Assembly (NCBI GenBank): GCA_030601605.1
Contig: JAUVTI010000015.1
Span: 1-21,459 of the forward strand
Direction: 5' to 3'
Source of the DNA: Gemmatimonadales bacterium
GTDB lineage: Bacteria > Gemmatimonadota > Gemmatimonadetes > Gemmatimonadales > GWC2-71-9
Length of the DNA stretch: 21,459 nt
The position numbers and the translations under genes were made by a program. This document shows, one piece after another, positions 1-8,681 of this stretch (its first letter is position 1; the number at the start of each line of letters is the position of its first letter). The notes beneath the pieces were generated by a model, which saw only the letters and a list, made by a program, of their open reading frames with translations, was not told the DNA's origin and searched no databases.

Positions 1-900
1 GGCGCGGTATACCCCGTGGGAGAGCTGGAGCGCATAGAGCGCCAGGTGCTGCACGAACGTCATCTGATCTCGCGCGAGCTGGCTGGACTGGACCGCCAAC
101 ACCCGGTGCGCAGATCGGCCGCGCTGCTCACGAACGGGCGCCTCGGCGTCATGATCAACGAGGAGGACCACCTCCGGCTGCAGAACCTCCAGTCGGGGTT
201 CCGCCTGGAGGCGGCCTACGCCGAGCTGGAGCGGCTGGACGCTGATCTGGGAGGGCGACTTCCCGTCGCGTTCCACCCGGAGTTTGGTTACCTTACCGCT
301 TGCCCGACCAACGCGGGCACGGGGCTGCGCGCGTCCGTCCTGATTCACCTTCCGGGCCTCGTCCTCACGAAGGAAATCGCGAAGGTCCTCCAAGGTCTGT
401 CTCAGGTCGGACTCACGTTCCGCGGGTTGTACGGTGAGGGGAGCGAAGTGGTCGGCAATTTCTTCCAGCTCTCCAACCAGACCACCCTCGGAAAGCGCGA
501 GGAGGAGTTGCTCGACCACCTCAGCAAGATGGTGCGCCAGGTGATCGAGTACGAGGAGCAAGCGCGCGAAGTTCTGGAGAGCGAAGCGCCCGCAGTGATC
601 GCAGACAAGGTCTGGCGCGCATACGGGCTGCTCCGCTACGCCCGCAGCCTGTCGTTCGAAGAGACCATGAACCTGTTGAGCGGCGTGCGCCTCGGCGTCG
701 GGTTGAACCTGATCCGGGACGTTAGTGTATACACGCTGAACAAGCTGTTGGTCTACACACAACCGGCGCATCTGGCCCAGCAGGAGGGCTGTCAGCTGTC
801 GGACCCGGAGCTGCCCCTCCACCGCGCGGAATACGTACGCAGCACGCTCGATGCGGATGCGGCGCGCGGCGCGAACGGCGACGGAGCCCGGTCCGAGTAG
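1..900 (+). CDS. mcsB: Protein arginine kinase McsB, 5'-truncated by window edge
   Basis: McsB phosphorylates arginine residues, marking proteins for degradation by ClpC-ClpP. The frame is open from base 1, so the GTG at 16 is internal. About 299 codons are visible, and roughly 60-70 N-terminal residues of a family that is usually about 355 aa lie upstream. Visible hallmarks of the guanidino-kinase fold are the VMINEEDHLRLQ block (from about base 148), the active-site cysteine segment CPTNAGTGLRASV (from base 301), and YGEGSEVVGNFFQLSNQTTL (from about base 430). The C-terminal helical part reads LLSGVRLGVGLNLI. One oddity is that the RDxxRA motif, known in Bacillus/Geobacillus McsB as the allosteric phospho-arginine pocket, reads LPLHRA here (811-828), so the R-D pair is absent. 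clpC follows after 39 nt, the classical mcsB-clpC order; whether mcsA and ctsR precede it cannot be seen. Family assignment is secure; kinase regulation is inference. Confidence 0.93.
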   Translation, partial: GAVYPVGELERIERQVLHERHLISRELAGLDRQHPVRRSAALLTNGRLGVMINEEDHLRLQNLQSGFRLEAAYAELERLDADLGGRLPVAFHPEFGYLTACPTNAGTGLRASVLIHLPGLVLTKEIAKVLQGLSQVGLTFRGLYGEGSEVVGNFFQLSNQTTLGKREEELLDHLSKMVRQVIEYEEQAREVLESEAPAVIADKVWRAYGLLRYARSLSFEETMNLLSGVRLGVGLNLIRDVSVYTLNKLLVYTQPAHLAQQEGCQLSDPELPLHRAEYVRSTLDADAARGANGDGARSE

Positions 901-939
901 ACGGGTTCCCAACACGACACACCACAGGCGACGGAACTG

Positions 940-3414
940 ATGAACGGCTACAACTTCACAGATCGGGTGCGAAAGGTCCTGCAGATGGCGCGTGAGGAGG
1001 CGGCGCGTCTGCACCACGAGTACGTGGGGACCGAGCACATCCTGCTCGGGCTGATCCGCGAGGGCGAAGGAGTCGCCGCGGCGGTGCTCACCAACCTCAA
1101 CGTCGACCTCGACGAGATTCAGCAGAAGATCGAGGAGACGGTGAAGAAGGGCAAAGCGCCGGCGCCCGAGGGTCCGGATCTGCCGTACACGTCGCGGGCA
1201 AAGAAGGTACTCGAGCTCGCGATGAGCGAGGCCCGCGAACTCAACCACTCATACGTGGGCACCGAGCACCTGCTGCTCGGGCTACTGCGCGAGGAGAAGG
1301 GGATCGCGGCGCAGGTCCTGGCCGACGCCGGCGTCAACCTCGAGCAGGCACGCGCCGAGACGTTGCGCCTGCTGGGCTCCGACATGCCCGCCGGCGGCAA
1401 AGGCACGGCCCCGGCCGGCGGACCTCCCCGCTCCGAGAAGAAGTCGAAGACCCCCGCACTGGATCACTTCTGCCGCGACCTGACTGCGCTCGCGGGTGAG
1501 GGGCAGCTCGACCCCACCATCGGCCGCGCCACGGAGATCGAGCGCGTCATCGAGGTCCTGTCCCGCCGCAAGAAGAACAATCCGGTGCTGATCGGGGAGG
1601 CGGGCGTGGGGAAGACCGCGATAGTGGAGGGCCTCGCGCAACTGATTGCCGCGGGCAACAGCCCCGAGTCGCTGGCCAGCCACCGCGTGCTCGCACTCGA
1701 CATGGCTGCGGTCATCGCCGGCACGAAGTACCGCGGGCAGTTCGAGGAGCGGCTCAAGGCCGTGATGAACGAGATCGTACAGAACAAGAACGTCGTGTTG
1801 TTCATCGACGAGCTGCACACGCTGGTGGGCGCGGGCGCGGCCGAGGGCGCCATCGACGCCTCCAACATGCTCAAGCCGGCGCTGGCGCGCGGTGAGCTCC
1901 AATGCGTTGGCGCCTCGACTCTCAACGAGTACCGCAAATACATCGAGAAGGACGGAGCCCTGGAGCGGCGCTTCCAGACGGTGATCGTCGACCCACCCAC
2001 GGTCGACGAGACGATCGACATCCTCAAAGGCCTGCGGGAGCGCTACGAGGACCACCACCGGGTGATCATCCCCGACCAGGTTCTGGAGACCGCTGCGCGG
2101 CTCTCCGAACGCTACATCACGGACCGCTTCCTGCCCGACAAGGCGATCGACGTGATCGACGAAGCCTCCGCGCGTGCCAGGCTCGCGGCACAGGTCCCGC
2201 CGCCGGAAGTCGCCGACCTCAAGGCGCGGCTGGAGACCATAAACCGCGACAAGGAGGAGGCCGTACGCGATCAGAACTTCGAACGTGCCGCCTCACTGCG
2301 CGACCAGGAGCGAGAGCTGCAAGGCGAGATACGCAAGCGGCAGGAGGAGTGGGAGCGCGAGCGGCAGCAGCACCGGCCGACGATCAACGAGGAGGACATC
2401 GCGTTCATCGTGTCGCGCTGGACCGGCATCCCGGTCACCCGCCTGCAGGAGGCTGAGACGCAGCGGCTGCTCCGCATGGAGGAGGAGATACACAAGTCGG
2501 TCGTGGGCCAGGACCAGGCGATCGACGCCATCTCCCGCGCCATTCGCCGCTCGCGTGCCGGGCTCAAGGACCCGCGGCGCCCCATCGGCAGCTTCGTGTT
2601 CTGTGGGCCCACGGGTGTGGGGAAGACGGAGCTCGCACGGGCTCTGGCGCGCTTCCTGTTCGCCGACGACCAGGCGCTCATCCGGGTGGACATGTCAGAG
2701 TACATGGAGAAGTTCAGCGTGAGCCGGCTCATCGGCGCTCCTCCAGGGTATGTGGGCTACGAGGATTCCGGCGCGCTCACCAAGGCGGTGCGGCGCAAGC
2801 CCTATTCTGTGGTACTGCTGGACGAGATCGAGAAGGCGCACCCGGACGTGTTCAACATCCTGCTTCAGGTGCTCGACGAGGGACACCTGACCGACAACTA
2901 CGGCAGGAAGATCGACTTCAAGAACACAGTGGTGATCATGACTTCGAACATCGGAGGCCGGGACATCTCGAAGGGCAAGTCACTCGGCTTCGAGCAGCCC
3001 ACCGGGATGGCGGCCTTCGAGCAGATGGAGCAGAAGGTCCGCGAGGAGGTGGACCGGGTCTTCAACCCCGAGTTCCTCAACCGGCTGGACGACGTGATCG
3101 TGTTCCACGCGCTCAGTCGCGAGCACATCACCGCGATCGTGGACATCATGTTCGACCAAGTCGAGGGGCGCATATCGCCCGAGGGGTACAAGCTGAAGCG
3201 CACCGACGCCGCCACGGCTTTTCTCGTGGACCACGGCTACGAGGAGTCGTTTGGAGCGCGACCGCTCAAGCGAGCGATCCAGCGCTACGTCGAGGATCCG
3301 CTGTCCGACAAGATCCTCATGGGCGAGTTCGTGCCCGGCGACGGGATCGAGATCGACGTCGATCCGGACGGCGAGAAGCTGATGTTCCGGGCGCTTTCCG
3401 GTACGAAGGCCTAG
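940..3414 (+). CDS. clpC: ATP-dependent Clp protease ATP-binding subunit ClpC
   Basis: This is an 824-aa Hsp100 unfoldase that feeds substrates, including phospho-arginine-marked proteins, to ClpP. Two Clp-N repeats occupy about residues 5-145. The first AAA+ module has Walker A GEAGVGKT (219-226) and Walker B FIDE (288-291). A UVR-like coiled coil lies at about 437-465 (KEEAVRDQNFERAASLRDQE), the ClpC-specific middle region. The second AAA+ module has Walker A GPTGVGKT (556-563) and Walker B LLDEIEKAH (DE at 628-629). An LGF tripeptide (682-684) sits where ClpC carries its ClpP-docking loop, so a ClpP partner is expected elsewhere in the genome. The length is normal for ClpC. The ATG at 940 matches the usual short N-terminus ending in FTDRVRKVL, although the Shine-Dalgarno is weak. 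The stop lies 2 nt before bamA, suggesting cotranscription with the envelope genes. Confidence 0.97.
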   Translation: MNGYNFTDRVRKVLQMAREEAARLHHEYVGTEHILLGLIREGEGVAAAVLTNLNVDLDEIQQKIEETVKKGKAPAPEGPDLPYTSRAKKVLELAMSEARELNHSYVGTEHLLLGLLREEKGIAAQVLADAGVNLEQARAETLRLLGSDMPAGGKGTAPAGGPPRSEKKSKTPALDHFCRDLTALAGEGQLDPTIGRATEIERVIEVLSRRKKNNPVLIGEAGVGKTAIVEGLAQLIAAGNSPESLASHRVLALDMAAVIAGTKYRGQFEERLKAVMNEIVQNKNVVLFIDELHTLVGAGAAEGAIDASNMLKPALARGELQCVGASTLNEYRKYIEKDGALERRFQTVIVDPPTVDETIDILKGLRERYEDHHRVIIPDQVLETAARLSERYITDRFLPDKAIDVIDEASARARLAAQVPPPEVADLKARLETINRDKEEAVRDQNFERAASLRDQERELQGEIRKRQEEWERERQQHRPTINEEDIAFIVSRWTGIPVTRLQEAETQRLLRMEEEIHKSVVGQDQAIDAISRAIRRSRAGLKDPRRPIGSFVFCGPTGVGKTELARALARFLFADDQALIRVDMSEYMEKFSVSRLIGAPPGYVGYEDSGALTKAVRRKPYSVVLLDEIEKAHPDVFNILLQVLDEGHLTDNYGRKIDFKNTVVIMTSNIGGRDISKGKSLGFEQPTGMAAFEQMEQKVREEVDRVFNPEFLNRLDDVIVFHALSREHITAIVDIMFDQVEGRISPEGYKLKRTDAATAFLVDHGYEESFGARPLKRAIQRYVEDPLSDKILMGEFVPGDGIEIDVDPDGEKLMFRALSGTKA

Positions 3415-3416
3415 GC

Positions 3417-5792
3417 ATGCGGCGGCTCTTCCTCACGGCGCTGCTGGCGTTCGCCGTGGCCCCTGCGACTCAGGCGCAGGAGCTGGTGGTGGCGGACAGC
3501 ATCGCCGTCGAGGGGCTGCGCCGCATCTCCCGTGAGACAGTCGTCGCCAGCTCCGGCATCACCATCGGTGAGCCGGTCACCTACCGCGACCTGCAGCGCG
3601 CGATCTCCGCACTTTACGCGACGGGGCAGTTCTCGGACGTCGAGATCCACCAGGGTCGCGTGGGCAACATCGAGGTGCTCCGCATCGTCCTCGTGGAGCG
3701 ACCCATGCTCACCGGCTGGAGCGTCCGCGGCGCGGAGGCGATCTCGACCCGGCGCGTGCGTGGGCGGGTGAAGCTCCTGGCCGGGCGCCCGTACGACCCC
3801 CTGCTTGCCGCCCGGTCCCGCGCGTCCATCGACTCGCTGTACAAGGACGCCGGGTTCTACCTCACGGACGTCGCCATACGTCGGGTCTGGCAGCCGGACA
3901 GCAGCCTCCAGATCGTCTTCGAAATCGACGAGGGCAGCAGGGTCACGATCTCAGAGGTCGTGATCGAGGGCAATGAGGAGCTCGCCGACGGAGATATCGT
4001 GGGCAACATGCGCACCAAGCCGGAAGGGTTCTGGTGGTGGCGCAACGGCGAGTTCAGCGACGACGTCCTGGAGCGGGATGTCCGCGAGCGCATCCCACGA
4101 CTGTACGCGTCCAAGGGGTTCATCGATGCCCAGGTACTGGAGGACACGCTCCACGTGAGCCAGGCGACGGGCAAGGGCACCTTGGTGCTGAAGGTAGAGG
4201 AGGGGCACCAGTACGACGTCGGCTCGTTCGAGGTCGTTGGCAACCGGCACTTCTCCTCCGACCGAATCTCGTTCTACTTCCCGTTCAAGGCCCGCTCCAG
4301 CGGGTTTCTCGGACTCGGTGGGACCAGGGAAGGCCCGCAGGTGTTCGATGCGGAAAAGTGGGACGAAGCCACACAGCGCGTCCGCAATCTCTACCTGAAC
4401 AACGGCTACATCTACGCCCAGATCCAGCCCACGATACTGCGGCGCCAGACCGAGGATGGACGCCACGTGGTGGACCTGCGCTGGCAGATCGTCGAGCGCC
4501 AACCCGCCATCGTCAACAAGGTGCTCATCCGAGGGAACACGGTCACACATGAGGACGTCATCCGTCGCGCCATACTGATCGTGCCGGGCGACGTAATGCG
4601 GCAAGAGGCCCTGATTCAGTCGTACCAACGTATCTCGAACCTGGGGTTCTTCGAGCAACCGCTCCCGCTGCCCAACACCGAGCAGGCCAACCAGCAAGGT
4701 GACGTGAACGTCATCTTCAACGTCAAGGAGCGGCACACCGGAAGCGTGAACTTCGGCGCCTCGGTTGGGCAGGGTACGGGTCTGGGAGGCTTCATCGGAC
4801 TGGACGAGCCCAACATGTTCGGCCAGGGCAAGCGGGCCAGTTTCCAGTGGCAGTTCGGCCGCAACATCAACAACTTCAACATCTCCTATCACGACCCGGC
4901 GCTCAAGGGCAGCCTCATATCCGGTACGATCTCGCTGCACAGCTCGCGGCTGCGCTACACGGTGTCGGACCTCGGCCGCATCAACTCACGCGGAGGCAGC
5001 GTGCAGGTGGGGTTCCCGTGGCGCGGCTCACGCTTCACCCGGCTGATTCTGTCGTACACGCTGGAGCAGAGCGAATACGATTCACCGACGCTCTCGTCCC
5101 GCTTCTTCTGCGACGGCTGCGTGCTCTCGATGGCCAGCGTGTCCCTGGTCCGGGACACCCGTACAGGCCTGCCGTTTCCCGTGAGCGGCGCGATGCACAG
5201 GGTCACGATCGGCCAGGGAGGCGGCATTCTCGGCGGCAGCGGCGACTTTCGGCGCGCCACGTTCGAGGGCCGCTGGTATACGCCGCTCGCGCGGTTTGGC
5301 GGAGAGGACCCGATGGCGAGTCCCATGGCGCTCGTGCTGGGGCTCAGGGGACAGGTCGGGGCGCTGTGGGGCGACGCCGGGCCGCACTTCCGCCAGCTGT
5401 GGGCGATGGGCGGCACGCAGTTCGGAATACCGCTGCGCGGCTACGAGGAATTCTCCATCACGCCGGACGGATACGACCCGACCGCGTCCGGGCAGGCCGC
5501 CAGCAGCGTGGACGCGTTCGGCGGCTCATATCTCCAGCTCAGCGCCGAGATCGGTTTCCGGATGAGCCAGTCGATCTATCTGGCCGTGTTCTACGACGTC
5601 GGCAACGTGTGGTCGGGGCCGACCTCATTCAACCCGACGCGCATGTTCCGTGGTGCGGGCGTGGGGGCCAGCATGATCACGCCGCTCGGACCGATCGGCA
5701 TCGACTACGCGTACGGGTGGGACCGCGTCAACCTCAGGGGCTTCCCCGACCCGGGCTGGAAGCTGCACTTCAGACTCGGTAATATCTTCTAA
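3417..5792 (+). CDS. bamA: Outer membrane protein assembly factor BamA
   Basis: This 791-aa Omp85 protein is the core of the BAM complex, which folds beta-barrel proteins into the outer membrane. A signal peptide is visible (MRRLFLTALLAF, cleavage probably near AQA of ATQAQE, about residue 20). POTRA repeats cover about residues 22-440, with typical starts such as VEGLRRISRETV and IRGNTVTHEDVI. The C-terminal barrel contains the loop-6 signature as PLRGY (672-676), the periplasmic-turn motif RDTRTGLPFP, and a final beta-signal ending in phenylalanine (LHFRLGNIF). The length is normal. An oddity is a CDGC motif (C565, C568) in what should be a surface loop before the RDTR turn. The start is 2 nt after clpC, with a GAAGG stretch just upstream as Shine-Dalgarno. 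Skp/OmpH follows 12 nt later, the usual bamA-skp-lpxD order of many diderms. Confidence 0.97.
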   Translation: MRRLFLTALLAFAVAPATQAQELVVADSIAVEGLRRISRETVVASSGITIGEPVTYRDLQRAISALYATGQFSDVEIHQGRVGNIEVLRIVLVERPMLTGWSVRGAEAISTRRVRGRVKLLAGRPYDPLLAARSRASIDSLYKDAGFYLTDVAIRRVWQPDSSLQIVFEIDEGSRVTISEVVIEGNEELADGDIVGNMRTKPEGFWWWRNGEFSDDVLERDVRERIPRLYASKGFIDAQVLEDTLHVSQATGKGTLVLKVEEGHQYDVGSFEVVGNRHFSSDRISFYFPFKARSSGFLGLGGTREGPQVFDAEKWDEATQRVRNLYLNNGYIYAQIQPTILRRQTEDGRHVVDLRWQIVERQPAIVNKVLIRGNTVTHEDVIRRAILIVPGDVMRQEALIQSYQRISNLGFFEQPLPLPNTEQANQQGDVNVIFNVKERHTGSVNFGASVGQGTGLGGFIGLDEPNMFGQGKRASFQWQFGRNINNFNISYHDPALKGSLISGTISLHSSRLRYTVSDLGRINSRGGSVQVGFPWRGSRFTRLILSYTLEQSEYDSPTLSSRFFCDGCVLSMASVSLVRDTRTGLPFPVSGAMHRVTIGQGGGILGGSGDFRRATFEGRWYTPLARFGGEDPMASPMALVLGLRGQVGALWGDAGPHFRQLWAMGGTQFGIPLRGYEEFSITPDGYDPTASGQAASSVDAFGGSYLQLSAEIGFRMSQSIYLAVFYDVGNVWSGPTSFNPTRMFRGAGVGASMITPLGPIGIDYAYGWDRVNLRGFPDPGWKLHFRLGNIF

Positions 5793-5804
5793 CCTCGGAT
5801 CAAC

Positions 5805-6374
5805 ATGACTATGCACCTGGAGCGCAAGATGGCTCGATGGGGATTGGCAGCACTGGCTCTTGTGGCCGTGGTGGGCGTCGCGGCAATACCGACACCGCCC
5901 GAGCCCGCGCAGGGCTCTCCGTTCGCCTACGTGAGCAGCGAGATCGTCCTGCGGCAGACGCCGGGCTTCACGCAGGCCGAGTCTACGTTCACCGCCGAGA
6001 TGGCCGGCTATCGCGCAGAGGTTCAGGTTCTGCAGCAGGATCTGGACTCCGCAGTGAACGCCTTCAACCAGCAGTCGATCGTGCTGTCGCCCACTGCGCG
6101 GCAGGAGAAGAGCGATGAGCTGAGGGGACTGCAGCAGCAGCTCGAGCAGCGCACAGCGGATCTCCAAAATCTCGCGGTGCAGCGGCAGCAGGAGCTGATC
6201 GGCCCCCTGGAGGACCGCATCCAGAGCGTGATCGACGGGCTGCGCGCCGAGCGCAACATCTCGATCGTGTTCGACGTTTCGGCGCCGGGGAACAACATCA
6301 TCTCCGCGGATCCCGTTCTGGACCTGACGTCGGTCGTGTTGAGCCGTCTGACCGGCCGGTCCGGCGGGCAGTAG
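5805..6374 (+). CDS. skp: Periplasmic chaperone, Skp/OmpH family
   Basis: This small (189 aa) periplasmic holdase protects unfolded outer-membrane proteins on the way to BamA. An N-terminal hydrophobic segment (WGLAALALVAVVGVAAIP) acts as signal peptide. The mature part begins with FAYVSSEIVLRQTPGF, matching the OmpH pattern 'a-YV-s-ivlqq-p', and continues as a long charged, Gln- and Glu-rich coiled coil (about residues 60-145), the tentacle region. It closes with the strand NISIVFDVSAPGNNIISADP and the 'D-T-V-v-l-lt' end typical of the family. The start is ambiguous: the ATG at 5805 and the in-frame ATG at 5829 (MARWG) both leave a good signal peptide, and neither has a strong Shine-Dalgarno. 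It sits between bamA and lpxD, as in E. coli and many other diderms. Sequence conservation in this family is low, so the call rests on layout plus architecture. Confidence 0.9.
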   Translation: MTMHLERKMARWGLAALALVAVVGVAAIPTPPEPAQGSPFAYVSSEIVLRQTPGFTQAESTFTAEMAGYRAEVQVLQQDLDSAVNAFNQQSIVLSPTARQEKSDELRGLQQQLEQRTADLQNLAVQRQQELIGPLEDRIQSVIDGLRAERNISIVFDVSAPGNNIISADPVLDLTSVVLSRLTGRSGGQ

Positions 6375-6382
6375 ACCGAACG

Positions 6383-7417
6383 GTGCGCGTACGGTCTGGT
6401 CTGACCGCCGGCCAGATCGCGCAGTTGGTCGGCGGTGAAATCATTGGTCCGGCCGACGTCGCAGTCACCGGGGTCGCCCCTCTCGACAGGGCCGGCCCCG
6501 GCGACCTCTCTTTTCTTGTCTCCGACCGATACCGACCGTACCTTGCACGCACCGCCGCGGGGGCGGTGCTGCTCTCTCCCGCCCATCGCGATGAGCCCGC
6601 CGGACCCGCGACACGAATCGTATCGGCTGACCCCCACGCAGCAATGAGGCGCGCGCTCGAGGCTCTCTACCCGGCGGACTCGCCAGAGTGGGGCGTTCAT
6701 CCCAGCGCGCGGATCGGAAGGGGCGTGCGCTGGACGGGGAGGATCGCGGTTGGAGCCGGCGCTGCGCTGGGCCGCAATGTGCGCCTGGGCGACGGATGCG
6801 TCGTCGCAGACCACGCGGCCGTGGAAGAGGACGTGACGGTGGGCGCGGGCTGTCGCATCGAAGCGCACGCCGTGGTGCACTCGGGCACGTTGCTCGGAGC
6901 CCGCGTGCTGGTCCGCGCCGGCGCGCGTGTGGGCGGCAAAGGCTTTGGCTTCGTACGGACCGAGCGCGGCTACGAGCCGGTCCCCCAGGTGGGCCGCTGC
7001 GTGATCGGCAACGACGTGGAGATCGGCGCGAACACAACGGTCGACCGGGGGGGCATCGGCGACACCGTGGTGGGAGCCGGCACCAAGATCGACAACCTGG
7101 TGCAGGTGGCCCACAACGTGCGCGTCGGCAGCAACTGCGTCATCATGGCGCAGGTGGGGATTGCCGGGAGTACCGTCGTGGAGGACGATGTGATGCTTGC
7201 AGGCCAGGCTGGCCTCGCCGATCATCTCACGGTGGGGCGCGGCGCGCGTGTCGCCGCCCAGAGCGGCGTGATCGGCGACATCGAACCCGGCGCAACGGTG
7301 TCCGGTTACCCGGCCCGCGACCACCGTGCAGTCTTGCGGCAGACCGCGGCTCTGGCCCGCATCGCGCCCATCGTCAGCTCCCTGGAAAGGATGATCCCGC
7401 GCAATGAGCCAAGCTAG
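6383..7417 (+). CDS. lpxD: UDP-3-O-acylglucosamine N-acyltransferase LpxD
   Basis: LpxD catalyses the third step of lipid A synthesis, adding an ACP-bound hydroxyacyl chain to the 2-amino group of UDP-3-O-acyl-glucosamine. The 344-aa protein has an N-terminal uridine-binding domain (GLTAGQIAQLVGGEIIGPAD, then DRAGPGDLSFL) and a left-handed beta-helix of hexapeptide repeats from about residue 110. The catalytic histidine is H244 in QVAHNVRVGSN, equivalent to E. coli H239, followed by the family signature QVGIAGSTVVEDDVMLAGQ. The C-terminus is a short helix. The start is a GTG, 8 nt after skp, and it gives the expected N-terminus. The 3' end overlaps lpxC by 14 nt. A run of seven G (7047-7053) falls within the DRGGIG codons. 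Confidence 0.96.
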   Translation: MRVRSGLTAGQIAQLVGGEIIGPADVAVTGVAPLDRAGPGDLSFLVSDRYRPYLARTAAGAVLLSPAHRDEPAGPATRIVSADPHAAMRRALEALYPADSPEWGVHPSARIGRGVRWTGRIAVGAGAALGRNVRLGDGCVVADHAAVEEDVTVGAGCRIEAHAVVHSGTLLGARVLVRAGARVGGKGFGFVRTERGYEPVPQVGRCVIGNDVEIGANTTVDRGGIGDTVVGAGTKIDNLVQVAHNVRVGSNCVIMAQVGIAGSTVVEDDVMLAGQAGLADHLTVGRGARVAAQSGVIGDIEPGATVSGYPARDHRAVLRQTAALARIAPIVSSLERMIPRNEPS

Positions 7418-8681
7418 ACGCTCCATCACCAAGCCTCAGACGGTGTCCGGCACGGGGCTTCACACCGGGGCCGACACTTCGGTCACCATGAAGCCGGGAG
7501 AGGTCGGGAAGGGCATCGTGTTCCGCCGCGTTGACCTTGCCGACGGCGTCGAGATTCCGGCGCGGCTGGAGTCCGTCGGCGGTGCGGATCGGCGAACCAG
7601 CCTGGGCGAGGGAGACGGCGCGGTGCACACGGTGGAGCACGTGCTGGCGGCCGCGGCCGCGCACGGGATCGACGACCTGTTGGTCGAGCTGGACGGTGCC
7701 GAGCCGCCCATTGGTGACGGCAGCCCGGCCGGCCTCTTCAAGGCACTGTCTGACGCCGGCGTCGTCGAGACAGGTGGCGACGTCACGACCTACCGGCCAC
7801 GGGCGCCATTCGTGGTGCGGGAAGGGGAGTCGGTCTACGTAGTGGCACCGGGTGATTCACTACGCCTCACCGTTACCATCGACTTTGACCATCCCCTGAT
7901 TGGCCGGCAATCTGGTTGCTTCGACATCACGCCCGAGACGTTCGAGGCGGAGCTCTCCGGCGCGCGCACCTTCGGTTTCAAGAGCGAGGCCGAGCAGCTG
8001 AAGGAACGGGGACTCGCCCTGGGAGCGAGCGCAGACAACGTGATCGCGCTCAGCGACACGGGAATCGAGGGGACGGAGCTGCGCTGGCCCGACGAGTTCG
8101 TACGCCACAAGACGGTGGACCTCCTCGGCGATCTCGCTCTTCTGGGCGGCAGGCTGGAGGCTGACATCGTCGCGTTCAAGCCGAGCCACCGCGGCAACAT
8201 CGCACTCGCCAGGATGATCCAGCGGACGGTGACCCGCAGCGCACCGGCCATAGCTGGAATTCAGGAGATCCTCGACGTGCTGCCGCACCGGTACCCGTTC
8301 CTCCTCGTGGATCGCATAATCGAGCTCGAGCCGGGCAAGCGTATCGTCGGCATCAAGAACGTCACGATCAACGAGCCGTTCTTCCCGGGGCATTTCCCGG
8401 GGCACCCCGTCATGCCTGGGGTCTTGATCGTCGAGGCCATGGCGCAGACGGGCGGCATGATGCTGATGGATGCAGTGGACGACCCAGAGAGCAAGGTGGT
8501 CTACTTCATGTCGATCGACAGCGTGAAGTTCCGCAAGCCGGTGATACCCGGTGACCAGCTGCGGTTGGAGCTCGAGATGCTGAAGTTCCGCGGCAAGACG
8601 TGTCGCATGCGCGGCGTGGCCTACGTCGACGGCCAGCCGGCGGCTGAAGCCGAGATGATGGCGGCCATCGTGGACCGATGA
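7404..8681 (+). CDS. lpxC/fabZ: Bifunctional LpxC deacetylase / FabZ dehydratase fusion
   Basis: This single 425-aa protein joins two enzymes. Residues 1 to about 280 are LpxC, the zinc-dependent UDP-3-O-acyl-GlcNAc deacetylase that commits carbon to lipid A. Zinc ligands H79 (VEH), H235 and D239 (VRHKTVDLLGD) and the catalytic H262 (FKPSHRGN) align with E. coli H79, H238, D242 and H265, and E78 is present. From residue 286 comes FabZ, the 3-hydroxyacyl-ACP dehydratase of fatty-acid elongation, with catalytic H295 (LPHRYPFLLVDRI) and E344 (GVLIVEAMAQ). No linker of note separates them. Such fusions are known from Bacteroidetes and relatives. Both enzymes draw on the 3-hydroxyacyl-ACP pool, so fusion may balance lipid A against phospholipid synthesis. 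The gene overlaps lpxD by 14 nt and lpxA by 4 nt (ATGA). Confidence 0.96.
   Translation: MSQARRSITKPQTVSGTGLHTGADTSVTMKPGEVGKGIVFRRVDLADGVEIPARLESVGGADRRTSLGEGDGAVHTVEHVLAAAAAHGIDDLLVELDGAEPPIGDGSPAGLFKALSDAGVVETGGDVTTYRPRAPFVVREGESVYVVAPGDSLRLTVTIDFDHPLIGRQSGCFDITPETFEAELSGARTFGFKSEAEQLKERGLALGASADNVIALSDTGIEGTELRWPDEFVRHKTVDLLGDLALLGGRLEADIVAFKPSHRGNIALARMIQRTVTRSAPAIAGIQEILDVLPHRYPFLLVDRIIELEPGKRIVGIKNVTINEPFFPGHFPGHPVMPGVLIVEAMAQTGGMMLMDAVDDPESKVVYFMSIDSVKFRKPVIPGDQLRLELEMLKFRGKTCRMRGVAYVDGQPAAEAEMMAAIVDR

Noticed and set aside
6023..7432. 469-codon minus-strand open frame across skp and lpxD
   Set aside because: It is antiphase to two conserved genes, has no family motifs, and its composition is biased in the way of a shadow frame.
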